This document shows positions 33,596-41,770 of a DNA stretch of 41,770 nucleotides, one piece after another (position 1 is the stretch's first letter; each line of letters starts with the position of its first letter). Both the position numbers and the translations under genes were made by a program. This stretch comes from Catonella sp963539695 (GTDB lineage: Bacteria; Bacillota; Clostridia; Lachnospirales; Lachnospiraceae), in contig CAUTOC010000015.1 of NCBI GenBank assembly GCA_963539695.1, positions 1-41,770 on the forward strand, read 5' to 3'. Under the pieces are notes generated by a model. The model worked only from the letters and a program-made list of their open reading frames with translations. It was not told the DNA's origin and searched no databases.

Positions 33596-36151
33596 TTATT
33601 CCTCCTCTAAGTAAGAGCATATTTTAAGTAACATGTCTGCTGTGCCTACATTGTAACCTGCCGTAGCATAAACTCCCTTACCTTCTTTATTTACTAAGCA
33701 GATAAGAGGGTAAAGTCCTGGTTCAAGGTATAACTCTCTTGCCAGTTTTCCTGTTTCCGTATCAAATGCTTCAAACAGGATTTCTTTATTTACAATCACC
33801 TCACTAACCCTCTTAATATTGACATCTTCAAGTTCTTTTTCATTTTTTACCACAAAATATATCTTCGTTTTAAGTCTGTTAAACAACTCCTTTTTATCAA
33901 AAATCTCGTTTAAAATATGCTCTGTAGGCTCAGCCTTTGCATTAAGCCAAATAAATACCCCGTTACCGGCTTTTGTAAGATTTTTAATTGAAGTCTTTTC
34001 TGCATTTTCCTTCTCAAAGTATATATTTCTTATAGGATAGTCTGAAAGCAGGTCATTTATTTTAGCCACATAAAATGCCACAAGAAGTTTAGATGTTTTC
34101 CCTTCTTTTACATCTACAATTACAGATTTTACAAATATATTGCCATTTGGAAGTCTGTTACCTGTTATAAGTCTATAAGTTCCGATACTAAGTTCTACTA
34201 TATTACCTGACTTTTTAATATCTTCCATATCTAAACTTAAAGGCTCATACTCATTATCTGTAAATTTAGACAGTGAGAAATTTTCATAATAACTCCAATG
34301 AATATCCTTAGCAAATTCAAACTCCAACTTCCCTTTAGGACTCTCCTTTGAAATTTCTATAGCAGTAAATTCACCATTTAAGTAAACTTCCATAGTTTCA
34401 TCATTCGGATTAAGCCTTGCAGGAACACCAAGACTTCTTAAAATCTGAATAAAAATTACTCTCTTTGACCTTGCACCTGCATACCCCGACCAATAAGCTC
34501 CATAAGCCGTACTTATTAAGCTTGTGTATTCAAGTTCAGGCTTTTCTTTAAGCTCTGAATCAACCCTGCTAAACAACTCTCTTATTCCGTCAATATCCGA
34601 TACCTTCATTCCCTTAAATTTTTCTGAAAGATATTTTCTAAACGGAACTATCTTTTCATAAGAAACCCTTGGACAAAGAACATATTTATAAAAAATGTCT
34701 CTAGGATATTTTTCATAAACATTAATGTCCGTATATAGACAATGTTCAAACAATGTATAGGCAGATGTATCCTGATAGTCCTTAATTTCAAGGCTTTTAA
34801 GTATTTCCGCCTTCCACTCTGCAGGAATTTCATTAACTTCTGCCAAAAACTTTTGCAACTCGTTTTGGTTGCCGCAAGACTTAGAAAGAATCCCAAGCAA
34901 AGTCTTTTTGTCTTCCTTATTAAAACCTTCTACTGCTTTATTTGCAGCTTCTCTATCAAACAGTCCTTCTTCTTTGTCTGCTCTTTTTTTAGCCTCTTTC
35001 TTTTTTCTTTCCTCTGCTTTGTCTGATTGTATCTGTTTTTTACTATTTTCGCTATTAAGAATACCGGGTGCTCTCATAACAAAGCAGTTTTCTACCTCCT
35101 TGTAACCCTCCTTACTAAGCTTTAATTCTACACTTGTAGTACTTTTTGTATCTATAAGAATTTCACCATAACTATCAACACTGCTTGCAGATATTATAAG
35201 ACTTCCACTACCTGTTTTAAGCTTTGTAATACCGTTTTTATCCGTACAGGTTACAGCTATATCTCCAAGGATGCTGTAATTTATCACCTTAAAATGTACC
35301 TTTGTATCAGGAAGTGCATCTCCGGTTTCATTTACAACCTTCACCGTAATTTCCTTAGTAGGTGCATAGGTACTTAGAGCATTTACAGCGACCGGTATAC
35401 CACCTCCTGCATTTACATCTTTTTCAAGTTCAGGATTGTAGCACCTTGCATGTACCATCATAGCCCTTTTTGAAGCATTTAAAAACCAGCCTTGATTTAG
35501 TTCATCTTCCGGCTCACAGGCTCCCAAAAAATACCACTTTCCATCACACCATACCTCTACCCAAGCATGGTTATCATCGCAATGTGACCAAAGCGGTACA
35601 TAAACCTGTCTGGCGGGAATACCGACACTTCTAAATACTGAAACTGCAAAGGTAGACTCCTCACCGCAGCGTCCATAGGTATTGTTATATACTGTAATCG
35701 GACCGGCTGTTCTATTATCGGTAGTTCTGTAGGTTACTTTGGATGAACACCAATAATTAAGCTCTATTACAGCCTCTTTCATTGACTTACCTTTTATTAA
35801 ATTAGAAACTTCTCTATAGAAAAAACTTCTGTTTTCAGAAATATCTTCATTATTTATCCTTGCTCCAAGTACATATTCAGCAAATATTTCTTCGTCTATC
35901 TTCCCCTTAAACTCACCCTCCTTAAAAAGAAAAGCTCCCTGCCTTGCAAAATCAAGAAAGGTGTCGGTAGTATAATCTCCTATATCGCTAAGAGGCATAA
36001 AGGCATAAAGATAGTAAAGAGCCTCCATTACATCACTGTTTTCTCTTTCTGCCGCCTCATCCAATTCTTTCTCCAATAAAGTAAGTTTAAGTTCTTTTAT
36101 TCGATAATCAAGTTTGTTAATAATTTTTTTATTAAAATCTTTTGAAAACAT
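33596..36151 (-). CDS. Large intracellular transglutaminase-fold protein
   Basis: An 851-residue protein without signal peptide. A helical N-terminal region precedes a transglutaminase-like core with Cys162 (YGRCGEES), His195 (DDNHAWVEVW) and an acidic third position in GACEPE (E213 where aspartate is usual). A beta-sandwich-like segment (about 260-360), a Lys/Glu-rich linker near 375-395 and a second, degenerate core (IQILRSLGVPARLNPNDETMEVYLNGEF) follow. The fold includes proteases, deamidases and peptide:N-glycanases. Sitting between CutC and a fucosidase in a glycan-import operon, an amidase that splits glycan from peptide is conceivable, but unproven. Confidence 0.8.
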   Translation of the reverse strand: MFSKDFNKKIINKLDYRIKELKLTLLEKELDEAAERENSDVMEALYYLYAFMPLSDIGDYTTDTFLDFARQGAFLFKEGEFKGKIDEEIFAEYVLGARINNEDISENRSFFYREVSNLIKGKSMKEAVIELNYWCSSKVTYRTTDNRTAGPITVYNNTYGRCGEESTFAVSVFRSVGIPARQVYVPLWSHCDDNHAWVEVWCDGKWYFLGACEPEDELNQGWFLNASKRAMMVHARCYNPELEKDVNAGGGIPVAVNALSTYAPTKEITVKVVNETGDALPDTKVHFKVINYSILGDIAVTCTDKNGITKLKTGSGSLIISASSVDSYGEILIDTKSTTSVELKLSKEGYKEVENCFVMRAPGILNSENSKKQIQSDKAEERKKKEAKKRADKEEGLFDREAANKAVEGFNKEDKKTLLGILSKSCGNQNELQKFLAEVNEIPAEWKAEILKSLEIKDYQDTSAYTLFEHCLYTDINVYEKYPRDIFYKYVLCPRVSYEKIVPFRKYLSEKFKGMKVSDIDGIRELFSRVDSELKEKPELEYTSLISTAYGAYWSGYAGARSKRVIFIQILRSLGVPARLNPNDETMEVYLNGEFTAIEISKESPKGKLEFEFAKDIHWSYYENFSLSKFTDNEYEPLSLDMEDIKKSGNIVELSIGTYRLITGNRLPNGNIFVKSVIVDVKEGKTSKLLVAFYVAKINDLLSDYPIRNIYFEKENAEKTSIKNLTKAGNGVFIWLNAKAEPTEHILNEIFDKKELFNRLKTKIYFVVKNEKELEDVNIKRVSEVIVNKEILFEAFDTETGKLARELYLEPGLYPLICLVNKEGKGVYATAGYNVGTADMLLKICSYLEEE

Positions 36152-36173
36152 AGTCCCTCCTGTTTCAAAATTT

Positions 36174-36920
36174 CTATAACTCCTTTAGTACCTTTATGGC
36201 CTCTGCTATCTCTTCTTTAGATGTCTCCCAGATATCGTATTCGCTAAGTGATGGAAGTCCCATACTTACTTCTTTTTTTCTATATATCATTCTGCTGTCT
36301 ATAACCTTCTTTCCGGACATATGATAGTTTTTTCCACCGCTTATTTCAAATACTTTTTTTATTGCCCCCGCATTTACTCCGGCTCCAATTAAAATATTTA
36401 TATCATTACCCGCTCTTTCTATAAGTTCTTTTAAAAGTCCGGCTCCCTCTACACAGTTTCCCTTCTGACCGGAGGTAAGGATTGTATCAATGCCCAACTC
36501 TTTTGCTTTTTCTAATACACTAAAAGGTTCTCTGCACATATCAAAGGCTCTGTGAAGCACTGTTTTTGTGCCATTTGCAGCCTCTATAAACTTCTTTACA
36601 GCAGTCACATCTAAATCACCTTCAGGGGTTAAAGCTCCTACAACCACTCCATCAGCCCCCGCCTTGGCAAATTCTTTTACAGAGTTACACATTTCTTCAA
36701 TTTCATTATCTGTATAACAAAAATCTCCAAACCTGTTCCTTATAAGAACATGAATCGGCAGGTCAGTATTTTCCCTAACCTGCCTGAATAATGTTAAGCT
36801 TGGAGTTGTACCTCCTATTATAAGGTTGGCACAAAGTTCAAACCTTGTCGCTCCGCCTTTTTCACCGTTTATAGCAGACTCCAGTCTGTCTACACAACAT
36901 TCCAAAATATAATTATTCAT
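36174..36920 (-). CDS. cutC: CutC family TIM-barrel protein
   Basis: A 248-residue protein matching the CutC family throughout: LECCVDRLESAINGEKGGATRFELC at the start, PIHVLIRNRFGDFCYTD, GADGVVVGALTPEGDLD and ILTSGQKGNCVEGAGLL. CutC was named for copper tolerance in E. coli, but its biochemical activity is not established. Here it is wedged between sugar permease and glycan enzymes (two bases after the permease stop and 22 bases before the next gene), which argues for a role in sugar metabolism. Confidence 0.92.
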   Translation of the reverse strand: MNNYILECCVDRLESAINGEKGGATRFELCANLIIGGTTPSLTLFRQVRENTDLPIHVLIRNRFGDFCYTDNEIEEMCNSVKEFAKAGADGVVVGALTPEGDLDVTAVKKFIEAANGTKTVLHRAFDMCREPFSVLEKAKELGIDTILTSGQKGNCVEGAGLLKELIERAGNDINILIGAGVNAGAIKKVFEISGGKNYHMSGKKVIDSRMIYRKKEVSMGLPSLSEYDIWETSKEEIAEAIKVLKEL

Positions 36921-36922
36921 AT

Positions 36923-37822
36923 TTAACCTTTCACAGCTCCTACCATTACACCCTTAACCAAATGTTTCTGAATAAGCGGATAAAGCAACATTACAGGAAG
37001 GGATGCTACTACTATTGTAGAATATTTAAGAAGTTCTGACATTCCCTGCAATTTTGCAACCGCCGAAGCATTACCTACTTTTGTTAAGTCTACCTTATTT
37101 TGAATAAGTATTTCTTTCATTACTATTGTGAGCGGCTGAAGCTCTTCCTTATACAGATAAAGCATCGCATTAAAATAATCATTCCATTTTGCAACTCCGT
37201 AATAAAGCACAAGGACTGCAATTATCGGCTTACTAAGCGGTATAATTACCTTTATCATATACTTAAAAGGCGTACAACCGTCCATCTGTGAGGCCTCATA
37301 AAGTTCATCAGGAATGGAGTTTACTATATAAGTCCTACATATTATCATATTATAAGTAGACATAGCGGTAGGAATTATCATAGCCCACCTTGTACCCACA
37401 ATATTAAGGCTTTTTGCAAGAATATATGAAGGTACTATACCACCACTGAAATACATTGTAAATATAAAAAACATAGCTATAGCACCCCTAGCCCTGAATT
37501 CTTTTCTTGAGAGAGGATAGGCACAAAGAATAGTCATTACTATATTTACCGTTGTTCCTACAACAAGATAAAATATTGAATTTGCAAATCCTGTAAGTAT
37601 CTTGGCATTTTGAAAAACTGCCTGATACCCTCTTAATGTAGGTTCTACAGGAAGCAAAAGTACCTTACCGCTGATAACAGCCTGCGGACTTGAAAATGAG
37701 GCTGACACTACATAGATAATCGGATAAAGCACTATCAAAAATATAGCTGTAAGTACAACATAGTTTGCAACTGTAAATGTTTTATCCCCTATACTCATAT
37801 ATCTAAATTTTGCATTATCCAT
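36923..37822 (-). CDS. Carbohydrate ABC permease (LplC/CUT1-like)
   Basis: A 299-residue inner-membrane permease with six helices and the EAA loop EASQMDGCTPFKYMIKVIIPLSKP that docks the ATPase. It starts after AAGGGGTGA and 12 bases past the preceding permease gene. The operon has no ATPase gene; CUT1 systems commonly share one MsmK-type ATPase encoded elsewhere. Confidence 0.93.
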   Translation of the reverse strand: MDNAKFRYMSIGDKTFTVANYVVLTAIFLIVLYPIIYVVSASFSSPQAVISGKVLLLPVEPTLRGYQAVFQNAKILTGFANSIFYLVVGTTVNIVMTILCAYPLSRKEFRARGAIAMFFIFTMYFSGGIVPSYILAKSLNIVGTRWAMIIPTAMSTYNMIICRTYIVNSIPDELYEASQMDGCTPFKYMIKVIIPLSKPIIAVLVLYYGVAKWNDYFNAMLYLYKEELQPLTIVMKEILIQNKVDLTKVGNASAVAKLQGMSELLKYSTIVVASLPVMLLYPLIQKHLVKGVMVGAVKG

Positions 37823-37834
37823 TATATCACCCCT

Positions 37835-38761
37835 TTACCATAAACTGTTCGCCGTGATTCTCTTGCACATCTTATTCACAATTATAAGAAGTACAAAAGC
37901 TACAACTGACTGGAAAAGTCCGGCAGCGGTAGAAAATCCCACATTGGAGTTAACTACGCCCACCTTATATACAAAGGTTGATATAACCTCGGATACTGAA
38001 GCATTTAATGAGTTTTGCATAAGAAATACCTTATCAAGACCTATGCTCACTATGCCTGCACAGTTAAATATCAGCATAATTATAATAGTTGGAAAGATTG
38101 CAGGAATATCTACATGGAGTATCCTTTTAACTCTGTTTGCTCCATCAACTATAGCCGCTTCCTGAAGTTCTTTACTTACCCCTGAAAGAGCTGCCAAGTA
38201 TATAATTGAAGCATAACCGGCTGACTGCCATACTCCGCTCCATACATAAAGATGTCTGAATATACCCGGATTGCCAAAGAAGTTAACCGGTTCAAGACCT
38301 ATTTTTTGTAAAAGAACATTGATTATACCGCTCCTAAGATCCATCATCTGCATCATCATACCTACAAGTACAACTATAGATATGAAATAAGGTGCATAAG
38401 TAACCATCTGCACAGCCTTTTTATATCTCTTAGCCCTCATTTCATTTATTCCTATTGCAAGAATGATAGGTACAGGGAATGATGCTAAAAATGAATATAC
38501 ACCAAGAATTAAAGTATTTTTTATTACTAAAACACTGCTGGTTGAAGTCAAAAATTGTTTGAAATATCTAAGCCCCACCCATTCACTTCCAAATATTCCC
38601 TTTCTTATGGAAAAATCCTGAAAAGCAAGAATTATACCTGCCATAGGCACATAGGCAAATATTATAGCATATATAATCGGAACTGCTATAATAAGCCAAA
38701 ACTGCCAATTAGCAGATTTAATTTTATTGCTCTTATTAACTGCTGTACTTCCTTTAGCCAT
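37835..38761 (-). CDS. Carbohydrate ABC permease (LplB/CUT1-like)
   Basis: A 308-residue permease with six helices and the EAA loop EAAIVDGANRVKRILHVDIPAIFP. VPMAGIILAFQDFSIRKGIFGSEWVGLRYF near the N-terminus is typical of LplB-type subunits. I use ATG 38759-38761 because the upstream 27 codons of open frame have no membrane protein character. It forms a heterodimer with the next permease. Confidence 0.92.
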   Translation of the reverse strand: MAKGSTAVNKSNKIKSANWQFWLIIAVPIIYAIIFAYVPMAGIILAFQDFSIRKGIFGSEWVGLRYFKQFLTSTSSVLVIKNTLILGVYSFLASFPVPIILAIGINEMRAKRYKKAVQMVTYAPYFISIVVLVGMMMQMMDLRSGIINVLLQKIGLEPVNFFGNPGIFRHLYVWSGVWQSAGYASIIYLAALSGVSKELQEAAIVDGANRVKRILHVDIPAIFPTIIIMLIFNCAGIVSIGLDKVFLMQNSLNASVSEVISTFVYKVGVVNSNVGFSTAAGLFQSVVAFVLLIIVNKMCKRITANSLW

Positions 38762-38850
38762 AGTTACACCCAAAAATCCTTTCTGCCTGCTTAATTTGAA
38801 AAGAATCCTGCAGCAAACACTCCCAGGTACTGAAATTCTCAATTATATCT

Positions 38851-38883
38851 AAGAAGCTGTCCTGTTTATGTGGACAGCTTCTT
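38851..38883. terminator. Intercistronic hairpin between the sugar-binding protein and permease genes
   Basis: A perfect 12-bp stem (38851-38862 with 38872-38883) closes a nine-base loop. The T tract is on the plus-strand side, so for the minus-strand operon it is better read as a 3'-protecting hairpin or weak attenuator that keeps binding-protein message in excess. Confidence 0.65.
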
Positions 38884-38907
38884 TTTATCATAAGTTCATT
38901 CCAAGTA

Positions 38908-40620
38908 TTACTTAGATTGTCTGTCGTATGCAGCCTGATATGTCTTTAATATTTCTTCAAGCCCCGACTTGTTAAGTGCATCCTTATAGCTATCCCATTC
39001 TGCATCTATATCTTTTGTTCCTGTTATAAAAGCAACAGAATTTTCTTCAATGAGTTTCTCCAACTCAACTGCCATTGTAGAAACTGCCGTACTCTCCTCA
39101 TCTGTAAGTTTAAGCTCCGAAAGATTTAAGAACTTTGTATTGTTTGAGTAAGGCTCATAAAGATTTTTTGAAGCATCAAACAAAAGCTTCTCAAGTCCTG
39201 CCGGTGAATATGGATCTACATCCGCATCTACCGCCTGCCCTAAACGGTAAGGTGCAGGAGCAACTCTAAGGCCTACATCCTGCCAGTCGTGGTTCTGAGG
39301 ATCTGATGAATAAAGATTAAGTACTTCATAAAGTGCAGGCTCACCATTTAAGCCAACCTTACCTTCAGGTTTAAGTACCCAGTCCTTACCTTCTTCAGCA
39401 CCGTACTGTGAGCAAAGGTCACCTGTTTCACTATAGAAAAAGTCTACCCAGCGAAGAGCCGCTTCAACATTTTGGCACTTATCAGTAATGCAGAAACCGC
39501 CTGAACCAAAGCCTGCATTATGTATTGTCCAAGCAATCTGAGTTCCGTCAGGTCCTTTAATAGGAGCCATCGGTACATAATTTCTATACAGTTTGTTGTT
39601 GCTGTCAGGATCTATAACATCTGAGTTAACACCTGCTGTAAAGAAAAGTATAGGTTCGTCTTTCTGATTGGCTAAAGTTCTAAGCTGCTCACTTGTCTGT
39701 GTAAAGTTACCGTCATAGATTGCACCCATTTTATAAAGTTCTTTCATATATTTAAGACCTTCTTTATAAGCATCTGTATTGGCAACAGTCTCAATTTTCT
39801 TCGTCTCATCATTAAGCACTACATAATCTCTTGCACTAAGAGTTGCGGACTTGCCGGGAACAAAGGTAAATGCTCCCATAATCCAGTCCTGCATACGGGT
39901 ATGCCACCCCTGTGCCGCACCGGCAATCGCTATTCCGCCCTTCTTGTACTCTAAGAACTTCTTACATACATTCTTAAATTCTTCTGTAGTTGTAGGAATC
40001 TCTACACCCATTTCTTTAAGATATTTCTGATTTACCCACATTCTTCTTGCAAACTGACAGTGGTAGCAATCATTTACACCACCCAATGAGTAAATCTTTC
40101 CGTCTGCTTCCTTTGTCTTATTAATATCGTAATTAGCAACAAGTTTTAAATAATTAGGAACATTTTTTTCTGTAAGGTAATCATCAAGTGGAATAATGAC
40201 TCCCTCTTTTACACCGTACTTAGCCAGATTTGGAGCACCGCCAAGTATAACATCAGGGTAATCTCCTGACTGTAATAAAATATTTAGTTTTTCCGAATAT
40301 TCATCTCTGCCGGCTGTTACAAATTTAATATGAATACCTGTTTTTTCCTCTAAAAATTTTGTAAAGTCATTTGTTTCAAAATCCTGCACATTAGGCATAC
40401 TGAGTGTAAATACAGAAAGTTCAAGTTTGCCGTCCTTTACAATAGGATAAGTACCTGCATCATTAAGTGCTATACCGGAAGTTGCCATACTGCCTGCTTT
40501 ACTTCCTTTTTGTGAACCGTTTTTTTGTGCATCACCCTTTTCAGCACAAGCTGTAAGTGTACTCGCTGCAAGAACGGTAGCAAGTGCCATTGCAAGAAAT
40601 TTCTTAAACCCTTTCTTCAT
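38908..40620 (-). CDS. Large carbohydrate-binding lipoprotein (LplA/LipO-like)
   Basis: A 570-residue lipoprotein with signal peptide and lipobox LTAC. The mature part has GKLELSVFTLSMPNVQDFETNDFTKFLEEKTGIHI and LNILLQSGDYPDVILGG, the pattern of the large (over 500 residues) LplA-type binding proteins that take oligosaccharides. I use ATG 40618-40620 behind AAGGAGGG; the frame is open 15 codons upstream. It heads the glycan operon and should deliver ligand to the two permeases that follow. Confidence 0.92.
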   Translation of the reverse strand: MKKGFKKFLAMALATVLAASTLTACAEKGDAQKNGSQKGSKAGSMATSGIALNDAGTYPIVKDGKLELSVFTLSMPNVQDFETNDFTKFLEEKTGIHIKFVTAGRDEYSEKLNILLQSGDYPDVILGGAPNLAKYGVKEGVIIPLDDYLTEKNVPNYLKLVANYDINKTKEADGKIYSLGGVNDCYHCQFARRMWVNQKYLKEMGVEIPTTTEEFKNVCKKFLEYKKGGIAIAGAAQGWHTRMQDWIMGAFTFVPGKSATLSARDYVVLNDETKKIETVANTDAYKEGLKYMKELYKMGAIYDGNFTQTSEQLRTLANQKDEPILFFTAGVNSDVIDPDSNNKLYRNYVPMAPIKGPDGTQIAWTIHNAGFGSGGFCITDKCQNVEAALRWVDFFYSETGDLCSQYGAEEGKDWVLKPEGKVGLNGEPALYEVLNLYSSDPQNHDWQDVGLRVAPAPYRLGQAVDADVDPYSPAGLEKLLFDASKNLYEPYSNNTKFLNLSELKLTDEESTAVSTMAVELEKLIEENSVAFITGTKDIDAEWDSYKDALNKSGLEEILKTYQAAYDRQSK

Positions 40621-40981
40621 TATTTCCCTCCTTATCGTTATACTTGTTTTCACATTATGTATCAAACATTTTTATTCAGCCAAACAGTCAATTTATAATA
40701 TATCTATACATTTTTTATAATATATTGTTATTTAATTATAATTTTTTATAAAATATTCAATACATAATATGTATTTATCTTGATTATAACTCATATCATA
40801 AAAAAATCAACATCTGAAACCCGATTTTAACGGTTATTTTTATGCACTAACACTAAGTTGGTCATATATCCATTTTTACTGTTATAACTATTCAAAACAG
40901 ACAAAAAATGGCATCTGCATTTCTAACATAAAAAAATCCCTATTTACAGTATTTTTTATACCGCAAATAAGGATGCTTAAT
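40621..40981. other. AT-rich gap between the glycan operon and the next gene
   Basis: About 360 bases without a gene. It should contain the promoter of the binding-protein gene, but no convincing -35/-10 pair stands out among many TATAAT-like strings at 40690-40750. Apart from the terminator at its right end I see nothing supported. Confidence 0.5.
40930..40974 (-). terminator. Rho-independent terminator of the gene at the right edge
   Basis: Arms 40958-40974 and 40936-40952 pair at all 17 positions in minus-strand RNA (three as G-U) around five bases, followed by seven T. It lies just after the stop codon of the 40982 gene, insulating the glycan operon from it. Confidence 0.85.
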
Positions 40982-41770
40982 TTAATTCTTTATTTTCTTT
41001 TTGGTTTCCCTATACTTTTTCCTATAATCAAGATAGAAATACATATATGACTTTGTAATAAAATTATATTCATACATTTGTTCCAAAATCCTGTTAAAAT
41101 CATCAAGCCGTATGTCAGCCCTGGCTAAACTGCTAAGAAGTCCGGTAATCATATTTTTATACTCATCTGATGAGATTGCCCCGTCACGCCATAAAAGATT
41201 AGCCTTATAAGCATTTTTAAAATCCTCCCCATGCCGTACATCCTCTGTTATATCATCTTTAACTTCAAAATCGGCTCCGGTCATATCAAACACATTTTTA
41301 GCGGAAGTATTGGTAAAATACATATCTTTACCAAGTCTATAAAGGTTTTTGTAAAAAGCGGTACCGGCATCTGTACGCTTCTGATAATAATCCGGCAAAA
41401 ACGGACTAAACGCCATAGAAACAATAGATATTCCCTTAAACTTACTGTATTCGGTATCAGGGTTTGATTTTACTCCTTTTTCATAATAAAGCTTCAAATT
41501 ATATTCAAGCGGGTAATCAATTTTAAGAGGTTCGCCTTCGGTAAGAATCATAAAATAATACTTTTTTTTATCTGCCCATATATATGCGGGTGCTTCTCTT
41601 AATCCCAGAGAGGCACAAGAATCTATAATTACTTCTCTATGGTCTTTTTTTGCCTTGTATTTTTTTAAGGCATATTTAATTTCTTCTTTGCTTATTTTAT
41701 ACTCTGCATTTTTCTTAAAACTTTCCTCAGCTTTTCCTAAAGCTTTTTCCATCTCACTTTTAGGCTCTTT
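40982..41770 (-). CDS. Unrecognised protein, 5' end outside the window
   Basis: At least 262 residues: the frame stays open to the window edge (KEPKSE before the first ATG at 41750-41752, which has no ribosome binding site), so the gene very likely starts beyond 41770. The visible part is soluble, rich in Lys, Tyr and acidic residues, with no signal peptide or membrane helix. Segments such as YAYIW-like LREAPAYIWADKKKYYFMILTEGEPLKIDYPLEYNLKLYYEKG fragments suggest an alpha/beta protein. I recognise no family. Confidence 0.6.
   Translation of the reverse strand, partial: KEPKSEMEKALGKAEESFKKNAEYKISKEEIKYALKKYKAKKDHREVIIDSCASLGLREAPAYIWADKKKYYFMILTEGEPLKIDYPLEYNLKLYYEKGVKSNPDTEYSKFKGISIVSMAFSPFLPDYYQKRTDAGTAFYKNLYRLGKDMYFTNTSAKNVFDMTGADFEVKDDITEDVRHGEDFKNAYKANLLWRDGAISSDEYKNMITGLLSSLARADIRLDDFNRILEQMYEYNFITKSYMYFYLDYRKKYRETKKKIKN

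Overview
The window is AT-rich, and every gene I can support lies on the minus strand. Short spacers, stop/start overlaps (ATGA, TAATG) and strong purine-rich ribosome binding sites are the rule. Gene content and codon style point to a low-GC Clostridia genome, probably Lachnospiraceae: Trep_Strep-type ECF S components, YesM/YesN two-component regulators, LplA/B/C-like sugar ABC transporters and DUF4143 ATPases. This placement is inference; there is no rRNA or tRNA to anchor it.

Layout in map order. (a) 10-1846: a decayed SUKH/SMI1 fragment and a DUF4143-type ATPase whose promoter carries five copies of a 13-bp box at an exact 23-bp spacing. (b) 1845-9191, module 1: tetR, ECF S, ECF T, a 1083-residue fusion of a double ECF ATPase with an ABC half-exporter, a second half-exporter and a small membrane protein. 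(c) 9237-13351: an iron-type substrate-binding lipoprotein with a structured leader, plus a YesN/YesM-like pair. (d) 13431-22541, module 2: tetR, two half-exporters, an L-2-amino-thiazoline-4-carboxylate hydrolase-like protein, ECF S, T and A, and a MATE exporter, read as one eight-gene operon. (e) 22538-26067, module 3: tetR then ECF S, T and A without exporters. (f) 26106-26735: BrnT/BrnA toxin-antitoxin. (g) 26745-30852: zinc ABC operon (ZnuA with a His-rich repeat, ZnuC, ZnuB, a YcgQ-like lipoprotein and a 31-residue membrane peptide). (h) 30879-40620: glycan operon (sugar-binding lipoprotein, two permeases, CutC, transglutaminase-fold protein, GH29 fucosidase, M17 aminopeptidase). (i) 40930-41770: terminator and 3' part of an unrecognised gene.

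The strongest theme is a metal or metallophore acquisition island. Three TetR-ECF modules stand side by side, each with its own operator type. Two of them also carry a pair of ABC exporter-fold subunits, the combination described for the equibactin locus (ECF-like plus YbtP/YbtQ-like genes). Module 2 adds a protein of a thiazoline-ring hydrolase family, which suggests import and intracellular opening of a thiazoline-containing ligand. The iron-type binding protein with its two-component system and the zinc transporter fit the same theme. The substrates are inferred, not shown. The downstream glycan operon looks independent: it encodes uptake of a fucosylated glycan or glycopeptide followed by intracellular processing, since none of its enzymes has a signal peptide.
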